Assembly: GCA_023548195.1 (NCBI GenBank)
Contig: JAJHZJ010000335.1
Location: forward strand, 6,767,677 to 6,831,676
Reading direction: 5' to 3'
Source of the DNA: Bettongia penicillata ogilbyi
Taxonomy: Eukaryota > Chordata > Mammalia > Diprotodontia > Potoroidae
Length of the DNA: 64,000 nucleotides
Position 1 is the stretch's first letter; every line of letters begins with the position of its first letter. The notes under the pieces were generated by a model. It had not been told where the DNA came from. It searched no databases and saw nothing but the letters and a program-made list of their open reading frames with translations. This document shows, in pieces, positions 46,735-58,840 of the stretch. The position numbers were made by a program, and so were the translations under genes.

Positions 46735-46990
46735 AGAGAGAAGGTGTTCCAGTCTTCTCTGTCACTGGTTGACTGAACTGTCAGTCAGCATCAAGCTAAC
46801 CTACAACCAATTTAAGCAATGAGAGGTGCTTATTGAAGCTCTGCCATTCAGTGATATTGATAACAAGAGGAGTAGGTATGGTTTACCCCTATCATATGAC
46901 TATCTATGGAGGTTTTTTGATAACAAATTCTTGTATATAACCTAGATTTCAGAAATGAAAGACTAGAGGGATGGATAATGAGATGGAGAC
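46735..46990 (+). repeat. Diverged fourth copy of the inverted-duplication core, with a GA tract
   Basis: The block from gctaacctacaaccaattta through gactagagggatggataatg parallels 9008-9185, and a (GA/GACAGA)n tract follows, as in the left arm. Directly upstream, ctgaactgtcagtcagcatc matches the opposite orientation, giving a partly palindromic arrangement. Confidence 0.55.
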
Positions 46991-47042
46991 AGAGAGAGAG
47001 AGGCAGACAGAGACAGAGACAGAGACAGAGAGAGAGAGAGAT
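46985..47042 (+). repeat. (GA)n / (GACAGA)n microsatellite
   Basis: Short GA and GACAGA units directly after the fourth copy of the inverted-duplication core. Confidence 0.88.
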
Positions 47043-47044
47043 TG

Positions 47045-47275
47045 AAAGGGAGAGAAGAAGAAAGAGAACTTCATAAATGTTTACCCTGCCTCCAGTGTCT
47101 TCCACCCATAACCAATTCATCCTCCATATAGCTGCCAAATTGATATTTCTAAAATATAGGTCTGACCATATCATTTTCCTCCTCAAGAAGTCATGTTGTA
47201 TTAAATACAAACTATGCTGGGATTTATAACTGTATACAATCTGGCTTGAGATCACATTTCCAGGCTTATACATAT
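47045..47275 (+). mobile_element. L2-type LINE fragment
   Basis: ctgccaaattgatatttcta, gtctgaccatatcattttcc and caatctggcttgagatcaca follow the L2 region just before the 3' end. Confidence 0.65.
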
Positions 47276-47278
47276 TAT

Positions 47279-47520
47279 GTCAAGTGGCACAGTGGACAGA
47301 GTGTTGAACCCAGAGTCAGGAAGACCTGAGTTCAAATTTCAGACATTTACTAGCTGTGTAACCTTGACAAGTCACTTAACCTCTATTTGACGTTTCTTTG
47401 TTTGTAAAATGGAGGAATAATAATAGCACCTAATTCTTATTGTTGTTTGAAATTCAAATGAGATAGTATCTGTAATATACTTAGCACAGTGCCTGGTACG
47501 TAGTGGTACACAGTATAAAT
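47279..47520 (+). mobile_element. THER1-type SINE
   Basis: Head caagtggcacagtggacaga, core actagctgtgtaaccttgac, tail caaatgagatagtatctgta and gcacagtgcctggtacgtag. Confidence 0.82.
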
Positions 47521-47554
47521 ACAGGAAAGTATCATGGTGTAATGGATAGGCCAA

Positions 47555-47788
47555 CTAGGGGGGCCACAGTGCATAGAGTGTTGTGCCTGAAGTCAGGAAG
47601 ACTCAACTTCCTAAGTTCAAATCTGGCCTCAGACACTTACTAGCTCTGTGACCCTGGGCAAATCACTTAAGCCTGTTTGCCTCAGTTTCCTGATCTGTAA
47701 AGTGATCTAGAGAAACAAATGGCAAATCACTCCAATGTCTTTGCAAGAAAACCTCAAAAGTGGTCATGAAGTGTCTAATAATAACAAA
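47555..47788 (+). mobile_element. Mar1-type CORE-SINE
   Basis: Head gccacagtgcatagagtgtt, core ctctgtgaccctgggcaaat, 3' part gagaaacaaatggcaaatca and cttgcaagaaaacctc. Confidence 0.83.
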
Positions 47789-47989
47789 ATGGTGGATAGA
47801 GAGCCAGCCTCTCAGAGTCAGGAAGACTTGGGTTCCAGTCTTTTATCTAATCTCATCTTTGGGACCCTAAGATTACCGTCTCAATTTTCTTGGTAGCCCT
47901 AGTGCCATCTCTAAGACTCTAAATGGCAGAAATACTGTTTTTTTCTTTGGTAGAGGTGATTTCCTCATCTGGAAGTTCCCTCTGCCAAT

Positions 47990-48760
47990 GGAATCAATGG
48001 TCTGCTGACTCTAGTCTAGTTCTTTATCCCTTTAGATGCTCTGCCTTCCAGTCAAAGCCGCCTATCTGTTGCGTTCCCTGCGGATGAAACTCCTTCTCCC
48101 ATCTCCATGCTTCTATCTGGGCTGTCCTGCAGGTCTGGAGTGCCCTCTGTACTCACCTCTCAATAACAAAGTTGTTGTTCTTGTTCAGTAATTTCAGTTA
48201 TGTCAGACTCTCCATGACCTTATTGGGGTTTTCTTGGTAAAGATACTGGAAAGGTCTGCCATTTTCTTCTCCAGCTCATTTTACATATGAGGAAATTGAG
48301 GCAAATAGGGTGAAGTGACTTGCGCAGGGTCACAAAGCTAGGAAGTGTCTGAGGCTAGATTTGAACTTAGAGCCTCCTCATTCCAGGCCTGGTCCTCTAT
48401 TCACTTGTGCCACCTAGCTGACCTTTAGGATCTGTAGTTTCCTTCAAAACTCCTCTCCAGTATCCCACCCTACATGAGGTTTATCCTGATCATGATTCAT
48501 CTTGTCCTCATCCTTCTCCTCTATAAAATGAGAGGGTCAGAACTGATGAGGTCTGAGGTACCCTTTTAGCTCCAACCCTCTAATTCTATGTTCCTCCTTT
48601 CCTTTCAAAATTATTTTGCATTTCCTTAATGAGTTGTGTCCCCTCAGTGGAATTTAAGCTCCCCGAAGGTAAGCTCTACTTCATTTTTTCTTTTGTATCC
48701 CTATCTTTGAATTTAATGCTTTGCACATTCCTGAATGAATGAATGGAGGGAAGGAGCATG
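47990..48760 (+). mobile_element. L2-type LINE 3' end, interrupted by a SINE
   Basis: L2-like phrases before the SINE (ctggagtgccctctgtactc) and after it (ggaatttaagctccccgaag, tttgcacattcctgaatgaa) are in the expected order. The SINE at 48171-48420 splits the element. Confidence 0.65.
48171..48420 (-). mobile_element. Mar1-type CORE-SINE, full length, inserted in an L2 3' end
   Basis: It starts gttgttgttcttgttcagta and ends ttgtgccacctagctg. L2-like 3' text lies on both sides (47990-48165 and 48425-48760), so the SINE split an older L2. Confidence 0.83.
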
Positions 48761-49904
48761 ATGTAGTGAAAAGAGTACCTAGTTTAGGGTCAGAGGACTT
48801 GAATTCAAATCTCAGCTTTGTTTCTATTGCATTACCTTGGGTCATTCAACAACTCTCAGCCTCAGTTTCATCATCTGTAAAGTGAGATGATCCTAAGGTC
48901 CTTTCTAACTTAGCCTATGACCCAATGAGTGAATGAATGAGATCTAAAGATAAAACTAAATTTGTTTCTCTCTTTCATTTCATGGAGAGGTAGCATCAGT
49001 GTGACATCATAGAATTGAGATTGGGAATCACAAATCTTCTGCTTACCTGAGTGATCTTGAACAAGTCTCTTAACCTCTTTGGCATTCACTTTCATCCTCT
49101 GCAAAATGAGGGGGTTGAATTTAATGATATCTGATGTCTTTAAATTGCAAGATCTTTTTTCCCAACCAAAAGTCTGAGAATAGAATAAGTCAGGTTTGGA
49201 GAAGGTTGGAGGAGGGGATGGAGGGGTAATGGCAGCTGGGAGGAGGGGAGAGTAAGAAGAGAAAAGAGCTGTTTTTAGAGTGAGTAATTGATGTAATTAA
49301 AGTTATTAGTAAAGAAGAGCTTGGTTATTAAGGGGCAAATAAGTCAGCTGCAAGTGAAAGTCGGCAGCCCAGTGCCATGTGGTATGTCTAGAATTCTTGT
49401 ATATTTCAGGAATGCCTGATTCCCTTGTAGGATGAACACCTTGGATCTGCCATCTGTATGGTAGATAAGAATAGCCTACCTCACTTCAGGGGACCTTGGA
49501 CTTGACTCCAGTGGCTGCTAGGGGAGGAGGTCTCTGGGATAGGTATTGAGTGGTGGAGCCAACTGGTGCTAAAGGTGACCCAAGGCTCATAGACATAAAG
49601 TTGACCCTTGACCCTCCACTAATCTAAGCGAACATAAATTAAGACCATCCTTCTTATATTATAGTGGTGATCTGGGTTGTCAAAAGCCAAAGGGCCACCT
49701 GCCTTTTCCACTCCTGGAAAGGAGTCAAATGAAGAGTTTGTGTATCTATTTTTTGGAGATCATCCTGGCTAAGTTTGGAAATGCTCATCATTAACCTGGC
49801 CTCAGAATGATGAACTCATTGGCCCCCAAAACTCTTATAGTCTGTTGATTCAGTTTAGAGGAATTTTGACCCCATAGGATAACAGAAATACTACTTAGCC
49901 TGGC

Positions 49905-50240
49905 ATTTAAAACCTTCTCACAATCTGATTCTCGCTGACCTTCACAATTTTTTATATTACTCTTATTCCTACCCTCTGAATTCTAGTGTCCTTGACACTC
50001 CATCTCCTATTGCCCATGTTTACCTAAATTATATCCCCCTGTTTAGAATGTCCTCTCTCCTCCTTGTAGGATCTGTACCTTCTAAGTACCACATCCTCCA
50101 CAAGACTTTTCTTCCACTTATTAGTGCTCTATATCTCCTTGAAGTTACTTACTAGAGAGTCTATGCTTATCTGTGGGACTCTCTCCATTCCCCTATTCTC
50201 TGTAGCATCTAGCAAAGTACCCAGAAAAGAGTGGAATAAA
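49905..50240 (+). mobile_element. L2-type LINE 3' end
   Basis: cttagcctggcatttaaaac, cctccacaagacttttcttc and gaatgtcctctctcctcctt are typical phrases of L2 3' ends (CR1 clade). It has no open frame. Confidence 0.7.
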
Positions 50241-50605
50241 ATTGAATTGCATTCTGGTTTCTGACACCATCACTTGACTGAGGCTGCTCTCTCTGAGGTG
50301 AGCTCTTAATTGCTAAATCCAGTGCCCTCTTCCTGTCCTCATCTTTCTTGACCTTTGTGCTGCTTTTTATTCTGGTGGTCATGTCCTCCTCCTGTCTTTG
50401 TCCCTAGCTTTCTGCTTTTCTAATACTGTTTTCTCTTGATCTTCCTTCTACCTGTCTGATGTCTCAGTCTCTTCTGCTAGATCATCATCAGTGCCCCACC
50501 CTCTCACCTTGGGGCTCCCTCATGATGGACTCTCTCTCTCTCTGTCTCTCTCTCTCTATCTGTCTCCTCCTCTCCCTCTTTCCTGCCCCACCTCCTCCCT
50601 CTTTC

Positions 50606-50857
50606 TGGCAACTAGTTGATGTAGTGAATAGAGTGCTGGGCTTGGATTCAAGAAGACCTGAGTTCAAATCTTACCTCAGACATGTGGTAATATGTGATCC
50701 TGGGCAAGTCTCAACTTCTGTGTGCCTCAGTTTCCTCAACTATAAAATGGGGATAATAATAGCCCCTACCTAGAAGGTTGTTGTGAAGATCAGATCAAAT
50801 CATACTTGTAAACAGCTTAGCACTTTATTGCCTGGCACATAATGGGCACTATATAAA
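50606..50857 (+). mobile_element. THER1-type SINE that seeds the CAT/CGT array
   Basis: Head gttgatgtagtgaatagagt, core gtgatcctgggcaagtctca, tail ggcacataatgggcactata, then directly the trinucleotide array. Confidence 0.82.
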
Positions 50858-51142
50858 CATCATCATCATCATCGTCATCATCATCGTCATCATCATCGTC
50901 ATCGTCATCGTCATCATCATCGTCATTATCATCGTCATCGTCATCGTCGTCATCATCGTCATCATCATCATCATCGTCATCATCATCATCATCATCGTCA
51001 TCATCATTGCCATCATCATCATCATTATCGTCATCATCATCGTCATCATCGTCATCATCATCGTCATCATCATCGCCATCGTCATCATCATCATCATCGT
51101 CATCATCATCGTCATCATCATCGTCATCATCATCATCATCAT
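50858..51142 (+). repeat. CAT/CGT trinucleotide array, about 95 units
   Basis: An almost pure run of CAT triplets is interspersed with CGT triplets, often every third or fourth unit, plus a few ATT and GCC changes. It starts at the end of a + strand SINE, the usual birthplace of such arrays. Confidence 0.92.
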
Positions 51143-51994
51143 TGCCTATCTTTCTTGTTATCTCTCTGTCTCCGTCTCTGTCTCTCTGGCTATTTCTGTC
51201 ACTAGCTCTGTCTCATATCACATCAGTTCCCTTGGATCTTCTGTGCAGTTGACCTCCTCTTCTCTTTCTCTGTGTCTCTTGGTCATCTCATTTCTTCCCA
51301 TGGATTCAGTAGTTATCTCGATGCAGGTAACTCCTGGATCTACACACACATCCCTTCTCTCTGCTGAGCTGCAGTCCTACTATCTTCAAATCCCTGCTAG
51401 ATATTTCCAACTGGATGTCTTAGAACTAACAAATTTGACATGTTCCAAATAAAACTGATCACCTTGCCTTGTAAACCTAGCTCTTCTTCTGAATTCCTTG
51501 TCCTTTCAGTGGCGTGACCATCCTACCAGACATCTGCCTCTCTAACTTCAGAGTGATCTTGACTCTTCCCTCTTCCTCACCCCTATATGTGAAGCTACCA
51601 AGTCTTGGTAATTCTTTCTTTCCATATCTTTCACACCCATCCCCTTATTTACACTTACTTCACCACCACTTAAGCTCAGGCCATCATCACCTCTCGCCTA
51701 GACCATTGTTAATACCATCCTATTGGTCTCCTGGTGTCAGGAACAATAAGAAGGCAAGGTTGGCTGGGCCACCAAGCGTATGAAGGAGAATAATATGAAA
51801 TTAAGTGGAAAAATCAGTCAAGATCAGGTAGTGAGGAGCCTTGAATGTTAACTAGAAGGCATTACCTACTTATATGTTATCATGGCAATAATCATGGCAA
51901 ACTGCTCCAGTATCCGCCAAGAAAACCCTAAATGAGGTCATGAAAAGTTGGATGTGATTGAAAAATGATCATCACAGCTAAGACACATTCTTTG

Positions 51995-52253
51995 ACCACT
52001 AGGGGGTGCAGTGGATGAGAGCTGGACTTGGCATCAGGAAGATCCAAGTTTGGATCCCACCTCAGACTTTCTAGCTTTTTGACCCTAGCCCAATTACTGA
52101 ACCCTCTCTGAGCTTCTGTTTTCTTATCGCTGAAAAGTAAATAATAATAATGATAGCACCTACCTCATAGGGTTGTCATGGGGATCGAATGAGATATCAG
52201 CGCTTTGAAAACCTTAAAGCATGTTATAAATATTGGCTATTATTACTATTTTT
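51995..52253 (+). mobile_element. THER1-type SINE
   Basis: Head ggtgcagtggatgagagctg, core cctagcccaattactgaacc, tail ggttgtcatggggatcgaat. Confidence 0.78.
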
Positions 52254-52299
52254 AAAATTTCTCAGTGTGAGTGAAGGTCTGCACTAAGTCATGTACAAT

Positions 52300-52640
52300 G
52301 CTTTGTGGCCATGTTCCCATGTCCGCCAATTGAACGTGTACCTAGAGCACTCTATCTCCTATCCCTGCACCTTTGAACTGACTCTCTCCCTCACTTAGAA
52401 TGCATTCCCTCCTCTTGGAGTCCCTGGTTTCAAGATTTAGGATCCATGAGCTACCAGTGTATTCCCCTTGTGCCCACCCCATTATCTTGTGTCTATTTTA
52501 TATATAATTTAAAATGTACATTTGTCTGCCGGGACAAATATGCCACTTGAAGGCTGGGGCCATTTCACTGTTGTCTGTATTCCCAGCATCTACAACAGTG
52601 CTTAGTAGGTGCTTCATGAATGCATGTTGGCTGATTTATT
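52300..52640 (+). mobile_element. L2-type LINE 3' end
   Basis: cttagaatgcattccctcct, gaaggctggggccatttcac and gtgcttagtaggtgcttcat end in the L2-like AATG repeat. Confidence 0.65.
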
Positions 52641-53269
52641 ATGGAGAAGGGGTTGATTGGCCAAGGTGTCAGGAGATCCTTGGGACATCTAGACTATGAG
52701 CATGGGGTTCAGTTTCTTCATCTGTCAGACGAGAGGAATGCGGTAGATTTTGTCCCAGGTCCCCTCCAGCTCTTGCATTCTATGATTATAATCACTGCCA
52801 AAGGCAAAATCAATGCCTCATCAGCTACACCAAGCTAGGTCACAGAAGCAATGAGAGAATGGACAGTATTTATAGCACCAAGCAGCAAGTACTCTGGGGA
52901 AAGAAAAATCTGATCCAAACACTTGCAGATGTTCTCAGCTCAAACCCTGTTTTTATGAGGAAATGCTGCATAGGCTGCTCAGACATTGGTCTTTCAAATG
53001 GGAAAAAGAGTTTTTGAACTGCTTCCCTGCCACCTCCTCAATTACCTTGTATTTAGGTGGTATATACTTACATACATATATGTGGTCTCCCATCATAGAC
53101 CGTAAGTTCCTTGAGGGTAGGGGCTATTTGGTTTTTCCTTTGTAGCCTCAGTGCCTAGGTATTGCTTGGCACTAATTAATTGAAAAAAGAATTACTAAAC
53201 CAAACTAAATGGTGGTGTCATTCCCGTAGTTTGGATCAAATCAAGGTATAAGAAGGTGACGAGAAATTT

Positions 53270-54295
53270 ATCACCCGCCTTTCTGCATACTTACAACAAA
53301 ACCCACAAAGAACAGATATAAACAGAAATCCCATTCAATATAACTACAGAATATAAAGTATTTTGAAGTCTACATATCAAATCACCCACAAGAATGAGAG
53401 GAATACAATAAAAATGCTTTTTACAGAAGTAAATATTGGCCTAAATAATTGGAGCAGTGCAAATTGCTTATGTTTGGGTTTCACTAGTGTAATAAAAATG
53501 ACAACACTGTCTGAATAATTTACTCATTCAGTATAAAACCCAGTAAACTACCAAAGGATCACTTTATAGAACTAAGGAAATAATAAAATTCATCTGGAGA
53601 AAAAAAGGTTAAGAAGTAGGGAGGAAAGGATCTTAGAAGTACAAGGTCTCAAAATATATTTTAAAGTAGTAATCGCCAGCACTATTTAGTACTAGTTTAG
53701 AAACAGAAAAAATCAATTAGTGAAATATAGTAGGAACACAATTTCTAGAAACATAGTACCAAGGTTTTTGATAAACTCAAAGACTCCAGCTTCTGGAGTA
53801 AGGACTAAATAAAAACTACTGAAAAAAACTAGAAAGCCATCTGGAAGAAATTAGGTTTAGACTAGCATCTTACACAATATACCATAATTTCTAAATAGAT
53901 ACATGATCTAGATATCACTTTGTAAACAAATGAGAAAAGAATGGAAATAATTTTTACAACAATAGATAGGGGAAGACTTTTTGGATAGAAAGGGACAGGT
54001 AGATAATCATGGAAGATAAAATGGGATATTTAGATTACATGAAATCTAAAGTTTTTGTACAAATAAAATCAAATCAGTTAAAATCAAAAGTGGAGTCTTT
54101 CCCTGGAAAAATAATTGGAGCAAGTTTCTCTGATAAAGGTCTTATAGTCAATACATAGATATATAGGAAATTGATCCACATGTATAAGAAAAAAGCTATT
54201 TTCCTATTGGAGACAGGCATAGATATTTCTCAAAAGAAGAAAGCTATCAATAGGTACATGTAAAAATGTTCCAAATCACCAATAATATGAGAAAT
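53270..54295 (+). mobile_element. Old L1 ORF2 fragment in SYT13 intron 1
   Basis: The + strand carries decayed matches to the L1 ORF2 region after the reverse transcriptase (ggaaataataaaattcatct, actcaaagactccagcttct, tttctctgataaaggtct), parallel to 19.4-20.0 kb. Stops are frequent and both ends are truncated. Confidence 0.75.
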
Positions 54296-54592
54296 AGGGC
54301 TTGATGTGAGGAAGACCTTCCTGGCAATGGGAAACATCCAAGAGTGTCTCTCTGCTGCTTGCCTCTGAACAACCCTAAAATACTATTTCCTAAGAAGTTC
54401 TGTGGATAGTCCCTTTCTTCTTAAAAAGGGAACCCCCATTTTAAGTAAATAGGAAGGTTCTGGCCTTCTCCTCCTTGACATCTCGATGATACCATGTGCT
54501 GTCTGGGACCCATATTTTAGGAAGAATGTTGACTAGCTGGAGAGTATCCACAAGGGGGTGAGCTGAGTGGTGAAGGGACCAGCACATGCCGA

Positions 54593-54915
54593 TCAATCAA
54601 TAAATATTTATTAACCTGTTACTGTGTGCCAGGCACTGTGCTAAGTGCTGGAGACACAAAAAGAGTCTCTCTTTCCTCACAGAGTTTACAACCTAATGCA
54701 AGAGGAGGATAGATCGAAGGGGCTAGAGATATTGAGCTTGGGAGAGAGGCATACTATCTTCAAGTCTTTGAATGTGGGTGAGAGATTAGACTTCCCAGGG
54801 AAAAAACCAACAACTAGGAATAAGGAGTGAAAGTTACAGGGAGGCAGATTTTAGTCCCATATATGGAAAACCTTTATTTTATCCAGAAGTAGAATGGACC
54901 ACCAAAGAAGGTAGC
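54593..54915 (+). repeat. Old interspersed repeat of the ctgtgtgccaggcactgtgc type
   Basis: It begins caatcaataaatatttatta, then gtgccaggcactgtgctaag and tgctggagacacaaaaag, and continues with cctttattttatccagaagt. A similar block is at 55545-55660, just upstream of exon 2, and others at 42325-42430, 45550-45660 and 61255-61330. Confidence 0.6.
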
Positions 54916-55713
54916 TAGTTTGTCCTCAGTCCAGTCCATATTTATTAACACCATCTCTGAGCTAGCATTGTGGGTGTCAGGGTGCAAAGAGAAAGCATCA
55001 TCAAGCAGAGGGGAGCTGACCACTTTGCAGGGGTGCTCTAGGGAGGATGCCCTTAGAATGAATTCTTAAGTTCTCATTAGCTCTGAGATTCCATCATGTC
55101 CATACAGAGTTCAGAGTTTATCTGTCTTCTTCACTGTCTTAGACCCCATGGAGCACTGGAGTGGGAAGATACTGGAGTTTGGCTTATTTACAGTGTGACC
55201 TTAGGCAAGTCTCCAGAGACCCGGTGGCACACTCCTGACTCTGCCCTGGATGCTAGAACGAGACATGCCTCCCCACTCAGCTTTTTGTCCATACTGGTTG
55301 TAGTTAGTGGTAGGATCATTTTGGTATGGGGGAAAGTAGAGTTGGAGTCAGAAGATCTGGATTCTAGTCCTGGTTTTGCCACTTAATCACTATATGACCT
55401 TGGGAGAATCACTTCATCTCTGGGGGCACTCTATGAACTCTATAAAACAGGGGTTCTAGAATGTGGTCTCTAAGATCTATGATCCCAAGATTCAGTACTA
55501 TCCTTAGAAGTCAATTCTTCCTTAATGTTGGGATCAATCAATAAGCATTTTTTGAGCACCTACTATGTGCCAATCATGGTGTTAAGTACTAGGGATGAAA
55601 AAGAAATAAAATAGAGTCCCTGCCTTCAAGGATCCTACAATTGAATGAGAAGCAGCATGGGGGGTGGTGGTGGTTAACGATGTAGTAACCAGTCAAGACA
55701 ACTTGTGTTTCAG

Positions 55714-55939
55714 TTCAATATTAAAAAATCTACGGAGCCTGTCCAGCCCAGAGCGCTCCTGAAGTTCCCAGACATCTATGGACCTAAGCCAGCAGTGACT
55801 GCCCCAGAGGTCATCAATTATGCTGGTTACACCTTGAGGACCACAGAGGAAGAGCCAGTCCCTGCCAGCACACAGGCCCTGAATGACAGTCGCCTCAAAA
55901 GACAGGTCACAGAGGAACTCTTCATCCTTCCTCAGAATG
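55714..55939 (+). CDS. SYT13: SYT13 coding exon 2 (residues 64-138 plus first base of 139)
   Basis: The exon follows an acceptor (gtgtttcag) and begins FNIKKSTEPVQPRALLKFPD, which matches the human SYT13 linker almost residue for residue. It ends RLKRQVTEELFILPQN with a split glycine codon (aatG|gtaagc), phase 1. It encodes the cytosolic linker between the membrane anchor and C2A, with no catalytic or Ca2+-binding motif. Compared with human as I recall it, the middle (about residues 103-120) is the most diverged and has one extra acidic residue (TTEEEPVP). The ORF is open throughout, and its high conservation against the surrounding repeat debris supports a functional exon. Confidence 0.96.
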
Positions 55940-57117
55940 GTAAGCTTCCTCTCTCCTAATATCTCATCCTCCTCCACCAGGGCACTGACTCTGTTGGCAC
56001 TGGCCTCATCCAATTGGCCTATGACAGACTGGGACATTCACAGGACCAAGAGTCAAAAACTTTCCTGGTTGGCTAGAACAGTGGGATTCTCAGATGGAAA
56101 AGCAGTGTGGTCCAAGTTTCAGGGTCCCAGATTAAGTGTGTGGGAATTGAGATAGTCCAGTTACGAACTGCAACCCTCTCTAGGCTTCCCACTGCCTTAC
56201 CGGGAAGTGGGAAATCTCAGTCTCACTCAAGTCAGTTATATGGGGGTTGAACCTCATGCTAAGCACTTTGAGGGCCATAAAAAGAGTAGACATAGTGTTT
56301 AACCACACTGGGAAGCTCCTGGTCTCCAGTTCATCCTTCCCACAGCCACTAAGGCCATTTTCCCTAACTAGGTAACTTGTAAAATAGAAAGTCCTTGAGG
56401 GTACAAATAGGCTTTCCTCCACAGTGGGATAGAGATCTCTCCTATGAGCAGATTTGCTCAAAAATACACTTCCTCTAGCAAAGCAGATCAGCCCCAGCTT
56501 GGGCATTTCTAGTCCTAGGCCTGTGACATTGAGAGGTTAATTGACTTTCCCAGGGTCATACAACCAGAATGTGTCATAATTGGACTCAAATCCAGTCTTT
56601 TCAGACTGAAGTCAATTCCCTGTCTACCTCAAGGATTCTTAAACTGAGTCTCGTGAACCCCTGGGAGTTCTATGAACATTTATCAAAAATTTATATTTGA
56701 TTTTACTATCTACAACTAAAATTTAGTATTTTCTTTCACTATAATTTGTTTTAATCCCATGATTCTGATCAGGAGTCCATAGACTGCACCAAAGTGTAAA
56801 AAGCATACAGGACACACAAAAAGTGAAAATCCCTGATCTACTCCCTTTCACCTTGCATGTAGTAGGCAATTATTACATGTACCCTAAACTGAGTTGAGTT
56901 GAATCATAGCACTTTCCTATACCTCAGTGACCTCTTCCATTATCTACAAGCTAATATAAAAATTCTTTAGTCGGGCATTCAAGGCTTGCCACAAACCTAC
57001 CTTCTCAGCCTTATTTGAAAGCATTCCTATTGACACATTTCATGTTCAGGTCAAGTTGAGTCAACAAGCATTATCAGACTCCCACTGTGGGAGGCCCTGT
57101 GCCAAGCAGTGGGGACA

Positions 57118-57343
57118 TGTTATTGCTGTTCAGTCATGCCTGACTCTTCCTGAATCCATGTGGGGTTTTCGTGGCAAAGATACTGGAGGGGTCTGCCATG
57201 TCCTTCTCGGGCTCATTTTACAGACAAAGAAACGGAGGCAAACAGTGTTAAGTGACTTGCTTAGGTCATGCAGCTAGTTAGTGTCTGAGGTCAGATATGA
57301 ATCTAGATCCAGCTCTCTATTCACTCTGTCACCCAGCTGCCCC
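57118..57343 (-). mobile_element. Mar1-type CORE-SINE nested in an older repeat, with target duplication
   Basis: It runs from tattgctgttcagtcatgcc to ctgtcacccagctgcc. The duplication agtggggaca (57108-57117) and actggggaca (57344-57353) flanks it. The host repeat (about 57050-57117 and 57344-57440) resumes with acaaagaaaggctaaaaga. Confidence 0.82.
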
Positions 57344-57484
57344 ACTGGGGACACAAAGAAAGGCTAAAAGAGTCTACATGCTCAAGCAACTCCCAGTCTA
57401 AGGGTGACAACATGCAAGCAACTATTGAAGAACAAAGTATGAACAATAGGAAAGAATAAGGAGTCATGGGCTTGGGCATATGGC

Positions 57485-58480
57485 CAACCTGAATCAGTAA
57501 CCATCCCCATTCTCCGCCTCCATCCATTTGTATCCTCCCTTCCCTGCCCCTTCCCCCAGAGAACTCCTCCCTTTTCTGTTTGTTGACATTATTTCTTTCT
57601 GTTAAGGTCCAGCTCAGCCGGCATCTCCCCCGTGAAGCTGCTCTAGACTCCTGCCTCCCCACTCCCCAGGTGTAAATGATCCTTTCCCTTTCTAATCTCT
57701 CCTGGCTTTATATTCAAGCTCTCCCACAAGCAATTCAATCCAATTTAACAGCTGAATTTGCTCATTATATACCCACTATATGCCAGGGGAGAGATGCAAA
57801 GACAAGAAAAGGAAATCTCTCAGGGTAGGTATAAGGTGCAGCTGATTCTAGGAGAGAGTGGGGCCTCTTTCCCACCTGGTCTCTATCTTCTGGCTTTCGC
57901 CAAGCCAAAGCTGAAATCCTGCCTCCTACGGGAAGCCTTCCCAGATCCCCCTTGAGGCTGGTGCCTTCCTTTTCTTGACCCTCTCCAATCTGCCCTGTAC
58001 ATAACTCTCCCATTAGATCAAGAGCCCCTCGAGAATGGAGAGTGCCTTTTGCCCCTTTCTGTGTCCCAAGAGCTTACTTGGGACAGGTACATCATAGAAG
58101 CAGGAGCAGGTACATCATAGAAGCTCTGACTAGAGTGAAGGAAGGTCTGCATCTTAGGCCTAGGAGGCCTAAGGAAGAGGTGAGATGAGGAAATAGCTCA
58201 TGGACTGGGTTGTCTGGAATGTAGTGTGTGCAGGAGGGCCAGGGACAGGAAATCAGTCTGTAAAAACAGAATAGAGCTAAACAGGAGGGCTTTAAATACC
58301 AAAGAAAGGAGTTTGTGTATCCCAATACATATAACTGGTTTTCGTTTATTCACCTTATTTCCCTACTGAGTGGAAACCTCTCCAGGGCAGGCTCCTTATT
58401 CATCTTTTTTATCGCCAGCACCTGGTACAGGGACTTGACCTTAATAGGTGCTTAATAAGTGCTTGTTGAATTTAATTGAG
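57485..58480 (+). mobile_element. Several L2-type LINE 3' fragments in intron 2
   Basis: L2 3' phrases appear at 57490-57670, 57860-58075 (gcctcctacgggaagccttc, ccattagatcaagagcccct) and 58335-58480 (cctctccagggcaggctcct, aggtgcttaataagtgcttg). Unassigned repeat text lies between (58090-58330). Another L2 remnant is at about 56935-57045. Confidence 0.6.
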
Positions 58481-58840
58481 GCAGTAAAGACTGGATTTGC
58501 TTTCTTTTGGGGCGGGGGTGGAGTTGGGGGAAGCCAAACCAACCGGCTGCTAGGCCACTTTCCTAATTCCATTAGAATGGTTAATCCCTCTCCCCAAACA
58601 GAACAAAATGAAAACCCTTGGCCACTTGAAGTTCTAGACAGTCTCCTGCCGGGGAAGCCTAATAAAAGCAGCCCCACTTAAAGCCCTAGCACTTTTATAG
58701 GAGTGCAGTTTTAGAACTGAATTGGACTTTACTGGCCATCTAGAGCCTCATTTTAGGAATGGACAGTGATTTACCCAAGGTCACACAGCTAGGCAATGGG
58801 CTTTAATTAGGAGCTGTTAAAAGTGAGGTCCCAGTAATAG

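Larger units (their letters stand above)
50280..51770 (+). mobile_element. L2-type LINE ORF2 fragment, split by a SINE and the CAT/CGT array
   Basis: Degraded reverse-transcriptase coding text is visible at 50280-50520 (ttcttgacctttgtgctgc) and at 51280-51740 (ctcgatgcaggtaactcctg, tccaaataaaactgatcacc, atcatcacctctcgcctaga), in the order known for L2. The SINE at 50606-50857 and the array interrupt it. It is non-functional. Confidence 0.65.
36038..55713 (+). other. SYT13: SYT13 intron 1 (19.7 kb)
   Basis: The intron opens gtaccc and closes gtgtttcag. It contains the G/A-skewed zone, a SINE-tail array, a polypurine tract, one arm of the inverted duplication, L2 and L1 fragments and several SINEs, each listed separately. 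Stretches at 38460-39560, 40970-41750, 42430-43440 and 49150-49900 show no gene or repeat I can name; they could hold enhancers, which cannot be judged without cross-species alignment. Confidence 0.93.

Noticed and set aside
50849..51142. Minus-strand frame of nearly pure Met/Thr and plus-strand poly-Ser frame
   Set aside because: Translation of the CAT/CGT trinucleotide array, not a gene.
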